64,000 bases of DNA from Bromus sterilis (GCA_950022295.1 OX465600.1:682001-746000), one strand, 5' to 3'; positions 21,829 through 34,071 are shown, numbered from the stretch's first letter. Numbers and translations: made by a program. The notes: generated by a model not told the origin, from the letters alone.

Positions 21829-23331
21829 TCAGGGTACAAAATCGCTCTGGAACTCACCAAACTCATCCACAGGAAGGCGAGACCAAGCAACAATGATCTC
21901 CATCACCGTAGACTTGTCAAGTGAACATTCCTGCTTGCTTATTTGACACTGCTGGACAGGAAAGTTTACATGACCCTGTAGAGGAGTGGAACCAGCATCC
22001 GAGTAAGCTTGTATTAAAACTTTCAATGTACTTTGTAATTCCACTGAAACCACTTTCCTTGATAAATGTATGTAACCATCAGGTTGTGCAGGCACTTCTT
22101 CGGCATGAGATTTAAGCAAGACAACTTCCATAGGTATAGAATCAATACCCCCCACGATAGGAGACAAGAAACAAGAAACTTGGCATCCATATTTAAAAGG
22201 CCACTCCCCTTTCACAAGGCGAACACCCACAATAGTGGCCTGCACTGCTTCAGTAAGCCGCTCAAGGCTTAGCTCTGCTTTACAACACTCGCCGTAAATT
22301 TGAATGGTAGAATACCCCATTATAGAGCGGAGATTATAGTCGGAAGTGAAGAATGCTGTATCTTTAGGCTTTGCTCCATACTTTATTTTTAGTTCAACTT
22401 CAAACTGAACAGATTGATCTTTTTCAGCCACAATTGCACGGACCGGGCCATTCAAGTGTAAAAAAGGGTCCTGCAACCATCATTATCATTACTATACTTA
22501 ATAGAAACGGACAAATGACACCCGGGATGGCAAATTATGTTGTCGCAAGCATGGAAAATTCTGATTTGATTTGGCATGCTCGCGAAAACATAATTTGCCA
22601 TCCCAGGCGACAGATTTGTCGATCATGCTTAAAAATGTGATAGAAAAAAATTAGAGGAGAAGATTGGCATTGTACTACATACAGCTTGGGTGAGTTGTTG
22701 GCAATTAGCCTTGGACCGGCAGAAGAGAATGTTACGATTGTGGTCAAAGCTATCTCGTACAGCAACCACACCATAGACATAGAGAGGCCAGTCTAGATGG
22801 GCATTCAGGTCAATGATTTTGATTGAGTAGATCTGATAGGCAGCCCCAACAATTGAAGAGTATGGAAATGTGGTACCAGGCGTGCAGTGCGTAAAGTGCA
22901 TAGGACTCGATGTAGCTGCAACACCAAATCAAAATAAGAAGCAAATTCATTAGAAAATGTGAAGAGAGGTAGTAAAGAAACTTACTTATGTCATGAAATG
23001 CACCACGGGTTAATGGTGAACTTGCCCACGTAGACTTCCAGCCGGTACGGTGAAAATATAGGTCATTGTCGTGATTCTTCTCAGGGGGTATGAGACTGGC
23101 GTTTATAAGCTCTGAGATTTTAACCAATGCGCTGGACATGAGATGCATCTTTTCGACCTTGTCAGGGGAGATTTGATCCCTCAAACCCGATCCCAATCCC
23201 AGAGAGTTAATCCGATGGCGCAACTGTTGCGCCTGATGCAGGAGAAAGTCGAGGGCCTCCTCATGCTTATCAACAAGGCGACGCGAGCTTCTTATTACCT
23301 CTTCTTCTTTTTCTTCTTCTTGCCTGCGCAT
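21829..23331 (-). CDS. DUF6598 domain protein, three exons, apparently intact
   Basis: Exons on the minus strand are 23331-22986, 22915-22683 and 22470-21829, with donors ACATAA|GTAAGT and CAAGCT|GTATGT and acceptors GTTGCAG and GGTTGCAG. Phases are 1 and 0, as in the paralogue at 10345-14171. The product is about 406 residues. An N-terminal Glu/Lys/Arg-rich helical region (MRRQEEEKEEEVIRSSRR, LVDKHEEALDFLLHQAQQL) precedes the DUF6598 domain in exons 2 and 3 (SPMHFTHCTPGT, YQIYSIKI, LNGPVRAIV, QATIVGVRLVKGEWPFKYGC, EIIVAWSRLP near the end). The upstream frame offers a GTG one codon before; the ATG at 23331 is preferred. No signal peptide or catalytic motif is seen. Function is unknown for this grass family. 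Gene 1 and gene 2 converge and are probably an inverted duplicate pair separated by transposons. Confidence 0.85.
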
Positions 23332-23351
23332 CACGACGACTTGCTCTGTCT

Positions 23352-23377
23352 GTATCTATCTATCTATCTATCTATCT
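23352..23377. repeat. (CTAT)n microsatellite
   Basis: About six TATC/CTAT units, roughly 25 bp upstream of the DUF6598 gene 2 start codon, so within its 5' UTR or proximal promoter. Confidence 0.85.
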
Positions 23378-23599
23378 CACGGGTCCTGATTTATTATGTA
23401 TGTATCCGCCCTCCCAGACTTGCTCTCCGTCTTGTCGCCGGATGCCGAAACCGTCTTGATCTCTCTTTTTTGTGTGTGCGCCGCCAGAGCTGCTAGGTTT
23501 GTTTGTTGTTGCTTGCGGACAACAACAACAACAACGATTCTTAATGGGCCGGCCGGTCATAAAATACGAACAGCATCTTAATTTGAAATAAAAACTTTA

Positions 23600-25200
23600 A
23601 AGGTTTAAAAGTGCAGCACTACTAAAAAAATATTCATGGGATTTTTACAAAAGTTCTTGAGTTCGTTAAAAATGAATGAAAAATAAATTAATTAGAAATT
23701 ACAAAAAAATCAATCAATTAATAATAAAAACATAAAAAATACAAGTACCAACAGTGTGTACATACTGGATACAATTTGATTAGGAGAGTCATCAGTTAGT
23801 TAACAAGCCATAGATTTTTAGTGTACAGATAAGACCCTAGGAAGGTTCTAAAGGTGCCTAAGAGCCCTTGGATCAAAGGGGCATTCATCATAGGGCCAAT
23901 GATGATTGTCTCCACCTATATAAAGAGAGGAAACCCTATTTTTGGAGCATCCATCCATTGTCAAAAATTTACAACCACTAAGGGGTGTCGCATCCCTTGA
24001 TGGTCGGCGGCGCAGGAGGAGCCCCCTATGCCACCACCGGTCGTCGGCGTCGTCCTGCGCTCAACGATGTCCCCTTCTTCATCTTCACCGTCATCTCCTT
24101 CGCCATCTCCATGTATCTACAACGGTCCACTCTTCCACAAACATTTATAATCCCCTATGTAAACATGGTATTTTGAGGTTATAATTGTTTCTAGATGATT
24201 TATACTATGTTTGCATAGATCCTTTTGTTCTATGGTTGATTTGTTGAATCTTTACGGTTGGTTTGAGCTATTTATTGAATTTGTTACAGTCCTATGGTGC
24301 CCATCATGTTTATGCGCGCATGGATCTTCATCATAGGGTTTGTAGTACGTGAAGGAAGCTGGAGGGTGGGTTGCTTGGGTGACAGAAACATGAACCCTAC
24401 TCCGGTATTTGACATTGTATGGGATAAAGAAGACCATATGATCTTAGGCTATGGTTGGGTTTTTTCCTTAATGAATTATTAGTATTTACGGATGTTTGCT
24501 AATATTCCAATCATAAGAACTTGCAATCACAAGTAATTGAGAGCTTGTTAGCTTTGCTTCTCCCACATAAAAGAGAAATTCCAATCTTTTACTTGACTAT
24601 TTGATCATGGAAAATTCCGCCGCACCTTCCACCATTTTCCACACGCATACTGTCACAACCCTAGTTTTGGTATGTGCTTATTATTTATAGAAATAAGGCA
24701 TCATGTTTAAATTCATTTGTTTAATAATTAGGGATATTGGAAAAGCCTCAAAATAAAATAAAATAAAAGGCCAGACAAAAATATTTTTCCACAAATGCTT
24801 TGACCTTTTTGAAAAGTCTCATAAATGGGCATGATCACATTTCAAGTGAAGTGGGTCCCACTCCATGCCCATGGAATTTTCAAAAAGTCCCACTCCATGC
24901 ATGGGCAGGCAGGCAGGACGCCGGCGAGCTACCTGCTTGCCCCCCTCGATCTTATCCGGCGTCGTGGAGGCCTCCAAGACTCGTGCGCCGTTTTCCCCTA
25001 CCCCGTGCTCAACTTCACCCACCCCTGTCGTCGTTTAGCCGTCGTCCGAGAGCTCCTCGTCGCCCAGCACCGCCCAGCCACCTACCCACCTCGGCCCCGG
25101 CCACCTGCCCGTCGGCCGCCGCTGGTGTAGTTGTTGTTGAGGACTAGCCCGTCAAAAAAAAACTGATGTTGAGGATCCGATTGCTTTTCTACCAAAAAAT
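23600..25200. other. LTR-like relic and repeat flank, no gene
   Basis: A CTATATAAAGAGAGG TATA-like motif at about 23917 is followed by a GC-rich leader-like block (23985-24110). TCACAACCCTAGTTTTGGTA at about 24653 begins sequence resembling grass LTR ends. 24900-25140 is GC-rich. The open frames here have no recognisable domain. It is probably remnants of LTR retrotransposons that I cannot assign to a family. Confidence 0.4.
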
Positions 25201-25384
25201 TAGGTTTTTTTTTTGCATAATATCATCCTTACAGATGGATCCGAGCTGTCAGAAGCAGGGTAATCACCCGATCTGTGATTTTTGCAAAAGATTAGGAAAA
25301 AGATTAGTGGTTGTCGCAGAAAAAAACGAAGAACACCGTGTTTTCTACAATCCTATCCCGAATTGTTTATTATTGGTGAAGAAG

Positions 25385-25765
25385 GTCCGCAAGAGCGGCA
25401 TTGGCATCCTAGCTAGGTGGCCGTGACCTAGGTGAGGTGGCATGAAGAACACGTACGTCGTCGCCAAGTATGGCAAAGAAGTGGGTGCGCCAATCTGGAA
25501 CGAGAGAAGTACAACTGGGATGTGTTGGACGTGAGCACCGTTATCACCCTCGCCGTCTTTGATGACTCCAATCCAATCCAATGACTCGCTCATGCATGTT
25601 GAGCTCTTCGACGGCATATCATATATATGCAAGTGACCGGACCATCCTGGTGCACGTGGTGTTCCTCAAGCTGGTGTCCAACCCGGAGCTGATCCTGCCC
25701 ACCGTATTCCTGTGCTTGATCATGATAATGGCGTTCGCGCACCCGAACCAAAATCTCACAAATCT
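25385..25765 (+). pseudogene. MCTP (multiple C2 domain and transmembrane protein) gene fragment
   Basis: Two protein blocks typical of plant MCTP proteins lie close together. A C2-domain piece in broken frames (25388-25570) reads SGIGIL, then NTYVVAKYG, KKWVR, WNER, YNWDVLDVSTVITLAVFDD. A C-terminal PRT_C piece (25635-25735) reads ILVHVVFLKLVSNPELILPT. In intact MCTPs hundreds of residues, including a full C2 domain remainder and linker, separate these blocks; here about 70 bp does. There are frameshifts and stops. MCTPs act at ER-plasma membrane contacts and plasmodesmata. This piece is a dead, internally deleted copy, perhaps carried here by a transposon. The upstream frame from 25232 (MDPSCQKQGNH) is unassigned. 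Confidence 0.65.
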
Positions 25766-25984
25766 ATCATTTTTGTGCTACTCTGTAACTTTTGCAATAT
25801 TCACTAACGATTGATTTAGGTTCGGATTTCTTCTTACATACACAACCCGCTCATCACTGCCATGTGGCATCAAAAGTCAAGTTCGTTTGCATTCACAGTG
25901 GAGCCCACCCGTCAGACTATCTTGTGCCCTTCTTCTTGGTGACAATTCAACAACGCCCCTAGAAAAAACAAAAGACAATTCAAC

Positions 25985-26265
25985 TAAAATTTTCCATGTT
26001 CTAAAACTAAAATTCTGATGGTATTTAAATTAAAACTACCATGGTTTCAAAGATAAAATTGCCATGATTTATGAATTAAATTTTCCCTGGTTAAAGAACT
26101 AAAATTACCATGCTCTATAAAGTCAATTGCCATGGTATGTAAACTAAAAATTACAATTGTTTGAAAGATAAAATCGCATGAGCTGTGAATTAAATTTTCC
26201 ATGGTTAAAAACTAAAATTCCAGTGTTAAATTAAAATTTCCATGGTTTAAGAACAAAATTTGTGT
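25985..26265. repeat. Degenerate tandem repeat, unit about 30 bp
   Basis: Repeats of an AACTAAAATTnCCATGGTTT-like unit, heavily diverged and irregular in spacing. No coding potential. Confidence 0.7.
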
Positions 26266-26560
26266 GGAGGCGCGAATTGTTTGAAAGATGACGTGTCATA
26301 TGTTCATGCTTCAAGATTCATGTACCAAAACGTGTGCCAAAAAATTCACGCTAGAAGATAAAGAAATGACAGTTCGCTCCCTATAATTTAGGATTGAGCG
26401 AAGTCTATTTTGAACCTTAAGGTTGTAGAGCCGATCGGAATTGAACATCAACCTTAAAATCCCTGAAATCTGTACCGTAATCTCAACAATCCTAGTCAAT
26501 CGCAACCATAAGTTTGTTTGGTGCACAGGGTAAGAGTCGATCCTGTCATGTCATCTTTGG

Positions 26561-27214
26561 TCAGAGAGGCTTCTTGAAGGCGGGGCGCGAAGCTTCGCTA
26601 TTTTTGCCGGTGCCATGAGACATGTTTAAGTATAGATTTTCATTGAGTTGACAATGGTGAAAAATTAATGGTGACTGTTCGAAGGCTTTGTAATGGCAGG
26701 GAGGAGTTTTGGTTCCGATGAAGAATGGCGGCACATATTTTAGCTGTGTGCCGGGTGTTGAGGACTCGCAGCGGCGGCCTTGGCAGGAGGGGCGGCAACA
26801 CAGGTGGGCCATATTTTGGCGGTGCTTCTTGAGTACCGAGCTGCGATTTCTAGGGTGAAAGCCTAAGGTTTGGTCTTCATTGGTTGTACCTGGCAATGGT
26901 CTTCTGAAGGCATTGTTTTTGGGAATCTCGGTTTTTCTCCAGAGTGAAAACTCAAGATCCTTGATCGGGGACGACAATACCTGTGCATTGTTTTCTTCTT
27001 AAAGACATCGTTTTTTGGGGAACCTCTTATGTTGTTCGGGTGGTGTCTTTGGTGGTGGTTAGAGTGTTGCCGTTGTTAGTGTTTTATAACTGCGATGGGC
27101 CTTTATATATTTTTTTTATTCTTAGCTGTGTGCATCCTTGATATCTTGTTGTTGCAGAGGCTGGGTGTAATTGATATTTTTGTGATATTAATATATTCCC
27201 TTTATAAAAAAAAG
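26561..27214 (+). mobile_element. Non-LTR retrotransposon (LINE/SINE) 3' end
   Basis: The segment ends in GGCTGGGTGTAATTGATAT, then TATATTCCCTTTATAAAAAAAA, a pattern common at 3' ends of Triticeae LINEs. It carries no intact frame; the antisense frame at 26561-26977 is a shadow. The 5' border is uncertain, since it is a 5'-truncated insertion. Poly-A is at about 27206-27214. Confidence 0.55.
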
Positions 27215-29716
27215 GTAATTGTGAAGGTGAAAATTTGAGAGACAAAAAATTTACAGTTTTAGTGACATGGCATATTCACAATTATTGCAAACTTTATTCT
27301 TTTTTGTCGATCAATCATGTATGACAAACATTGTTCTTCATGTCGAACGAAAATGTAAGTCAATCATCTCGGTTTGTTCATTTGCGAAAAATGTTGCCGA
27401 AGATTAGGTTAGATAAATGTCGAACTTCCGTTTTAGTGCTTCTTTTTATGGGATCAATCACATGGCAGTTGCCTGATTTTACAATTGGGCCAGCCGCTTT
27501 CTAATGAAAAAGTTCATTTTAAAACCTTAACTCGTAGAAGTTCGATGATTTGAAGCACGGAGTTGAAATTTCTGTCGTCCCTACCCTGAATTATTAAGAT
27601 CTAAATCGAACCTATAGTTGTCTAACATACAGAAAATAGTGGATCCCGATCGGGCTGGTTGGCCATGGCGGGCTCATTAGTGCAGTCGCTCGTGCTCGCT
27701 CTGCTATGATGTTTTTTCTTCTTTTATTTTCATTTCCTTTGAATTGTTTTATTTATTTTTATTTTTTGGAAAAAATGAAAATTTTATGCATTAACCTTTA
27801 AAAAATGTTCCCACTCCAAAATTTTATAATTTTTGAACAATGTGTATTTAATGTTTTAATATTATTATAAAATGTGCGTTCTACCCGGAACATTTTTTAT
27901 CTTTTATTAAATTGTCTGCATTATATTTAAAAACCGTTTGCACTCTACTCTTCCTCGTCCTCAGGGATGGCGACGCGAGACAAATCCTCCAAGCGTGGGT
28001 ACGGAGTTGGCGAGGGGGGCATCTATCAGTTTAGGTGGCAGAGGCATTGGTATGCTGGTAGCGCGCAAGCGTCTTCGTGGTGGGCTCATCGCCGACAACA
28101 TTCGGGAGTGGGCTCGACCCAGATTTGCGCGAGCTGGTGCGGGCGGCATAGGCGCTCTGGCAGTGACGCGATGGAGAGGTAGTTGTGGTTGTGGTGGATA
28201 GGGGGCGACAATTCTCGCTCGGGCTTGATGCGGCGTCTGATCTGGATGCCGTGGTTGTGGTGGATCAGGGGCGGCGAGGCGTGCTCTAGCTTGACACGGC
28301 GGAGAGGTAGCCGGCGGGGTGACGCGCTCCATCCCGCTGTCGTGGTTGACGTGCAGGAAATGCGGTGGCGATGATCACTCTTCCTTTATGGGGTATCAGA
28401 GAGGAAACGGTGGTGCCATGTCGCTGTCGTAGATGTACGAGCGCTGGATGACATAGTCCATATGCACCGCGAACTTCTCGTCGATTTGGGCGACCTCGAC
28501 AAGCAGGCTAGGCTGCGTCAACTGCTGCGTGCCCGGTCCTCTTTATCGTTGTAAGAGATGAGGATCCCGGTGCTGAAGGCCCCGAGCGCCGTGGAATAGG
28601 AAGGGCCCGAAGATTTTTGCCTCCTCCCCGATGTCGAGGATGATTTGTGTCCACTGCCTCCGCCGACTGGCTCAGAGAACTAGGACTTCGTCATGGATAT
28701 TGGGGGGGGGGGGTGGTGGATAGAGTGGAGAAGGAGGGGACATGAGTAGAAATAGGCACAGTTTGGCAGTGTGGACAGTGTCGGAGACGAACTTAAATAC
28801 ATGAGCTGGGTGGTTTCAATGCGGCCGGAGTTGGCTCATCGGGCGCCTCTCCAATATTTATCGAGCGTGAAGAATGGATGTGTCACTTCAATGATATATA
28901 GATCACGTCACTCTGAGCTACATCAATGCCGATGAGTCGCGTTCGCTTTGGAGCAGTCTGATCGTCATGAATGTGCGGCAAACGCTTCACGCTCGGAGAT
29001 GATTTTTTGGCGTGGAGGCTTTTATGGTTTATGGGTGGCACATGTAGTCATCATTTCAGTTAACCAAACTCCCAAAACCTATTTACCAGTGACACAATTT
29101 ATACCTTAGAAGTTTTTGTAAATATGATTACCTAATATACACTAGAAACCACTGCTTTAGAGTTATTTAAACTGCAATGATATTTCAAAATATATAAAGG
29201 GACACACTCACTACATGATTTATGCAACCATTAATATTCCATTCAAACAATTTTTTGTTGCAACATAAATTTAAATTTGTGAACTTTTTTTAAATAGAAT
29301 ACATCGCAAACGTATAAAAATAACATTGATTAATTAATAATGTTTTATTTGGTTAATTATGACCACTAAGTAATAAGAAATATACTATTCACTAAGAATG
29401 TCGTATAATAAAAATAAATTTAAATAAGTATAAAGGTTTTGTATAAAAACAATATTTGTATTTGGATTGTAAATTATTCAAAATTTATATGTACGAAAAA
29501 TGAAGATCAATGTCAAACTATAAAAAGTCAAATAACATGCGTATGTCCATAACATACCACTCGAGAGTACATTTATTAAAAATTATCAAACTTTTCCAAA
29601 ACTTATCTTCAATGGGTTCACTTTTTTCTTGTTTAAACTAACTTTTTAGATCTATCTCACACATAATAAGGGCACACATACGCAATGCTGCCATACTGGT
29701 ATTTTTCATCAATGAA
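27215..29716. other. Gene-poor stretch
   Basis: 27215-27900 is AT-rich. 27950-28700 is GC-rich with repeated GGTTGTGGTGGAT blocks (28188 and 28254) and a G homopolymer near 28707. The frames in it lack a recognised domain, though a degraded captured gene fragment is possible. 28990-29716 is AT-rich with nothing recognisable. Confidence 0.5.
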
Positions 29717-30450
29717 CTATTTGATCAGATCATATACTTCATCCATCTTCTTTACATGAACTTCTATTAAGCTAGAACGATATTGAGCAACTCTAGAATG
29801 GTAAGAAAACTCCGAGAAAAACTCTACCAAGCTATGATGCGGCTTGGCCGGATGGTCTTTGTTCGATTTACTTGCCAACAAAATCTCAGCCAACTGAAGT
29901 TCTAAAATCACCAGCTTAAGGCAATATGTAGTCTTACTGACACTCGACCAATTTTTCATACAACCTTGGAAAATTTCACCAACTGCAGGAGCTTCTCCAA
30001 GTAACACTAAGAAAATGTGAACAAAAGACTGCTTTTGTTTTGTTTTTTCAAAGCCAAGGTTAAGGAAAATGCACGTTTTAAGGCATCAACTCCTAGATCA
30101 ATTGTGTCAAAACCAAATTTAGCTTCTTTAGTGGTAACAATAAGATCAAATATTTTATTAAGAATATTTAAGAATAAGAAGAAAAAATGCGCTTGTCAAC
30201 AAAGCCACATTCCAGGATAACATAAAAATAAGCTGAGTTGTACTTGCTTGGCTGAAATTCCAAAAATTTCTAAATCTTTTTATGATCTTAGGCTTATCAA
30301 GAAATTAAAAGTGCACAATAAGATGTTTTTTGTTGATTAAGGTCTGAAATCCACTGCCAAGGCAATACATACCCAGACGATTTTGAATGCAATGCATTGA
30401 GGGAACCACCATCCCGACCAACTCTTATCTGTATGATGTGATACGTTTCC
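29717..30450 (-). pseudogene. Unrecognised coding-like remnant
   Basis: I do not recognise a family. On the minus strand several blocks read like real protein in changing frames: VGRDGGSLNALHSKSS and YVLPWQWISDL near 30350-30440; FGFDTIDLGVDALKRAFSL near 30070-30130; then a 96-residue frame (29717-30007) with GEAPAVGEIFQGCMKNWSS and a C-terminal KKMDEVYDLIK. Spacing suggests an intron or deletion between the first two blocks. A frameshift lies near 30030. There is no signal peptide or transmembrane segment. It could be a fragment of a single-copy nuclear gene. Confidence covers only that it is coding-derived. Confidence 0.4.
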
Positions 30451-31434
30451 TAAAACTAATAGCACATTAATCAATAAAATCTTCTTTTGATCAAGGGACA
30501 CCAGAGGAGGTAGATGATGAAACTTACTTTGACAAGGTCATCTGCGATTGACGTAATTGGGGTCCCTTTCAACTAAATTTTCATGGTGCTCTTGAACTGA
30601 TCTTTCTCTGTGACCTTCACAAGTCTTGTGCTCTTAAGGGAACAAAAACAAACTGAAAGTGCGTTTATATTTAGTTGACCACAAAGATTATCTATTTGTT
30701 GTAGATTTTGTCGAGATGGAATACCATCTTTAGATAGATTATTCTTTATAAACCCATCATCGTTATTGTCAGTTACAATGAGGGGTGTGTGTCAAATATC
30801 AGGAGGGTTCATATTATTAACTCCATACCCATAAGGAAAAAAACAATATATCCTATATATATAAGTTAGTTCGTGTGGTTCTTCCTGCTTCTTCTCTTTT
30901 GAGCTCAACCCCACAATTGATCTCCTTAAATAGCAAATAAGCCTGAGTTTTTTTTCCAGAAATCAAAAGAGAAGGAAAGGGGCATCAAGGATCTAGTCAT
31001 GGGGTAGCTTTTGGTGGAGTTTTTGGGTGAGGATGTGGAGCTTTTTCTTGCAACAATGATGGACAGTGGTGGTGTTGTGGGGGTAGGAGGAGCGGTGCAG
31101 CGGTGGTGGTCGTGCTACTTTGAAGTTCGGCAGTGAGAAGGAGTTCGCATGCATCAAGGGCTATCCCTAGTTTTTTTGCTATTTTATTTACATGTACATA
31201 ATGTTTACATAAAAAGGTTAAATGCGAGGTATTTTATTTTAGATGAGAGATACATTTTAGTTGGTATATTTATTTTATTTAGATAAATTTTAGGTGGTTT
31301 ATTTTGTATGTAAAGAACTTTTTAGTAGCCAAATATTTTATTTTAGGGGGTTACAAATGGTAGGCGTTATATTTATTTGGTTTATCTAGTATGTAGTATT
31401 TGATGGTGCAATAAATTTGTTTCGGTGAGAAGGC
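30451..31434. other. Intergenic, nothing recognised
   Basis: AT-rich with short, interrupted frames. GTGGTGGTCGTG-type simple sequence at 31060-31130 and AT-rich repeats at 31200-31400. It may continue the coding-like debris to its right on the minus strand, but no block is convincing. Confidence 0.4.
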
Positions 31435-31830
31435 ATGTCTGAATTTATCAATGTTGTTGTTTACTGTGGCTCTAGTACTGCCCATGCAAATGATTCAGGT
31501 GTTGAACTTAGTGAATTTCAGCATGTGAAGATTCAGTTAACAGATTCAAAGAAAGTTAGAATTAATGCGGCCCAATACTATTTGACAGTGAATTTTGGGT
31601 TTGATCCTAATTTATAGATCGTTAGGATTCAATCATTATGGACCAAGAACCGTATAAATAATTCCTGGAAGTTGTTACCGCTTGATCGGATATAACAGTG
31701 GTTGTCTCGGCTAGCATCATGCAAAAAAGCGAGGGACTCAACTCGTCGTCCTAGTGTTCTCCGTGGTGAAGCTGAACAATTTGGTACAAGGTGGTGGTGA
31801 TCCTGAGCATTGTCATAGTAGTGATACAAT
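31435..31830 (+). pseudogene. Probable Mutator-like transposase N-terminal fragment
   Basis: The frame MSEFINVVVYCGSS, then VELSEFQHVKI and VRINAAQYYLTVNFGF, stops at 31617. It continues in another frame as LWTKNRINNSWKLLPLDRI and WLSRLASCKKARDST. This order resembles the N-terminal ubiquitin-like/PB1-like portion seen in many grass MULE proteins, but no catalytic core follows. Identification is by style of sequence rather than a hard motif. Confidence 0.4.
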
Positions 31831-32009
31831 GCGGGATCACAACCTTTTAACCAGTATAAGTATGTAATACATACCGCATGACAAAGTAGTCAATCATCAA
31901 AAGTTGATGATATTGGCGACGCTGACCGGGATGAGCCCCTAGGAGAGGATGACGATGAGATGAGGGGGGAGGAAGAATGCAGAAAGAGATGACGAGAGAA
32001 GACTTGGTC

Positions 32010-32210
32010 ACACATGGTCCTGTGTAGTAATGAAGAAGATAAGGGAAATTCGTGCAATAGAATTCAAACGACGAGGAATGAGTGAGTGCAATGGCGTTGC
32101 ACGCAGCTTTCTCGACGACCATTCTCCATCGATTTTCCACGCGCATAATTGATCTGGTATAACAGCACACCAGGACCTTTCTCCACGACACATCTATAAA
32201 TGTCAACAGA
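32010..32210 (+). pseudogene. Orphan copy of the chitinase 5' flank and core promoter
   Basis: This segment matches the promoter of the chitinase gene at 35411 in order: GACTTGGTCACACATGG (32004-32020 versus 35186), CAAACGA, CAATGGCGTTGCACGCAGC (32090 versus 35278), TCGATTTTCCACGCGCATAA versus CCGATTTTCCACACACATAA, TCTCC.CGACA, and a TATAAAT box (32195-32201 versus 35364-35370). After the TATA region the similarity ends and no chitinase coding sequence follows. It is read as the remains of a further chitinase-family copy that lost its gene. Confidence 0.8.
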
Positions 32211-32287
32211 TAAGGAATTGTGTTGGCATTCCTCAAAAAAAAAAAAGGAATTGTGTTGGAACACTTTGACACGTCGTGATGTATTAC

Positions 32288-32354
32288 GGAAATGTTAATG
32301 ACCTCTTTTTTTGGAAATGTTAATGACCTCTTTTTTTGGAAATGTTAATGACCT
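32288..32354. repeat. Tandem repeat, 25-bp unit, nearly three copies
   Basis: GGAAATGTTAATGACCTCTT followed by five T repeats exactly at 32288, 32313 and 32338 (last copy partial). Confidence 0.95.
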
Positions 32355-33279
32355 GATGTCAGTTTGGAAGGTTTTTTGAGTGAACACATTGTCACATATT
32401 CATTTCCAGTGTGCAATCTCAAATCAACACACGTGACAATTATTTTTTGCTCGCACGCATTCATTTGAGCGAACGAGTGCGTTTTACACAAAATGATTCG
32501 TTCCCATGCTAATTTGAGCGAACACATCCGATGATGGCAAGGTTTGTATATAGAGCATCTCGATTTCCAGCAATTTCCTTTAATAGAAAATTGCAATTCC
32601 CATTGATGGCATTTTTTTTGTAATTTTCCCTTTTTAGCTGCCAACTCCTTATGTTGCATCATGGCAAATTTCTGAAATTGCATGGCTAATTACTTTGTTG
32701 TAGCATGATAAATTCTTGACAAATTTTTGGCCAGTATGACAAAAAAAATCGTGCAATGTGACAAATCTTATGCAAATGATTTGTTTAGCATGAAAATTCT
32801 CGAAACATTCATTGGGAGTGGTTTTTGTAAGGAACACTTTCAGCTCATAGCATTCGTCGAATGATCCCATGTGAGAACGACAGTTTTCTCTATTGACCTA
32901 CCTGAGCTGTTGTTAACGCTTTATTAGGATCCAATTATTTCAACGATATACATGTCGTTGCTAAAGTTAGAAGTTTTTTTTGGGCGTTAACTAAAGTTAG
33001 AAGTTGATTATTAGTGTTTTTTAATAGGTCTTATATATTGGAATAATCATCATAATACATGATGAAACGATACAAGATAGTGAAAAGTCCTCTACCATAG
33101 AAGATCAGAAGATATATCAAACAAGCGATTACGAACGAAAAGAAATAGACCATGTATGTTGATATAAGTGGCTCACCATGAACTTGCCTAAGGTTAGCCA
33201 TAGTGGGGAAGTAACTTAGGGTAATAACATTTGTATGTTATTAGTCTATGTTACTACTTTCATAATGGATAGTAACATA
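32355..33279. other. Intergenic
   Basis: AT-rich sequence without a supported gene. 33190-33275 (CCATAGTGGGGAAGTAAC, TATGTTACTAC) resembles grass MITE sequence, but both ends could not be defined. Confidence 0.4.
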
Positions 33280-33540
33280 TACTTCCTACGTGCGCAAATA
33301 AATGTTCTTTAGGTTTTATTCTAACTTAATTTTTTAAAATTTTGACCAATTTTATAGAAACAAATACAACATTTATTGAACTAAATTAGTATCATTAGAT
33401 CCGCTTGGAAATGTACATTCATAATATATCAATTTGATGTTATATCTGTTACTACTCTTTTCTATAAACTTGGCCAAGATTATAGAACTTTGACTTTAAA
33501 AAAAATCTAAAAGTAAACTTATTCACGAACAGAGAAAGTA
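33280..33540. mobile_element. Stowaway-like MITE (Tc1/Mariner)
   Basis: Flanked by TA at 33280-33281 and 33539-33540. The left end reads CTTCCTACGTGCGCAAATAA and the right end, read inward, CTTTCTCTGTTCGTGAATAA, a decayed version of the CTCCCTCCGT-type Stowaway terminus. About 260 bp, AT-rich, no coding. Confidence 0.7.
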
Positions 33541-33780
33541 TATGGTATCAATCAAAATCTCATATATGAAGTCATAACCATGGGGCAAAAACCGAGCAGC
33601 GCTGCCCAAACTAACCTAACAAAGTTCACGTACCACATCAGGCAGGCGACATCGTCAACAGCTACCACTGTTAAGGAAAATGCAAAGCAGCAGACTGCAA
33701 GAACAGCTTCTGAATGTGTCATGTACGCTATCACACAGCACAAAGTTTCAGATTATTATACATATATCAGGTATTATTAA

Positions 33781-34071
33781 GAGCATATCCAACAGCATGT
33801 CTAAACGGACGTATATATGCATTTTACACAATGTGGTATCAAAATTGGCCTCCAGCGGCTTGTTTAAATGGATGTGTAAATATACACATCGTACAAACCG
33901 ACCTCGACAATGTGAATGCATTGTCTAAAGCTCATCTGTGTAAAAATTATAGACATTCTGTATATAGACGTTCTGCTGCAAAACTGAATGTGTATATCAG
34001 AAAATCTTTATAGACCACTATCTATATGAACATATAGACATTTAAATTTACACATGTTGTTGAAGATGCTC
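33781..34071. mobile_element. Tourist-like MITE (PIF/Harbinger)
   Basis: Ends GAGCATATCCAACAGCATGT and, inward from the right, GAGCATCTTCAACAACATGT, flanked by TAA at 33778-33780 and 34072-34074. The target duplication and terminal repeats fit Tourist/Harbinger. No coding sequence. Its right half is present a second time at about 35005-35135. Confidence 0.85.

Noticed and set aside
25985..26265. Possible CRISPR-like array of regularly spaced repeats
   Set aside because: Repeats are degenerate, spacing is irregular, spacers are absent, and the genome is plant nuclear.
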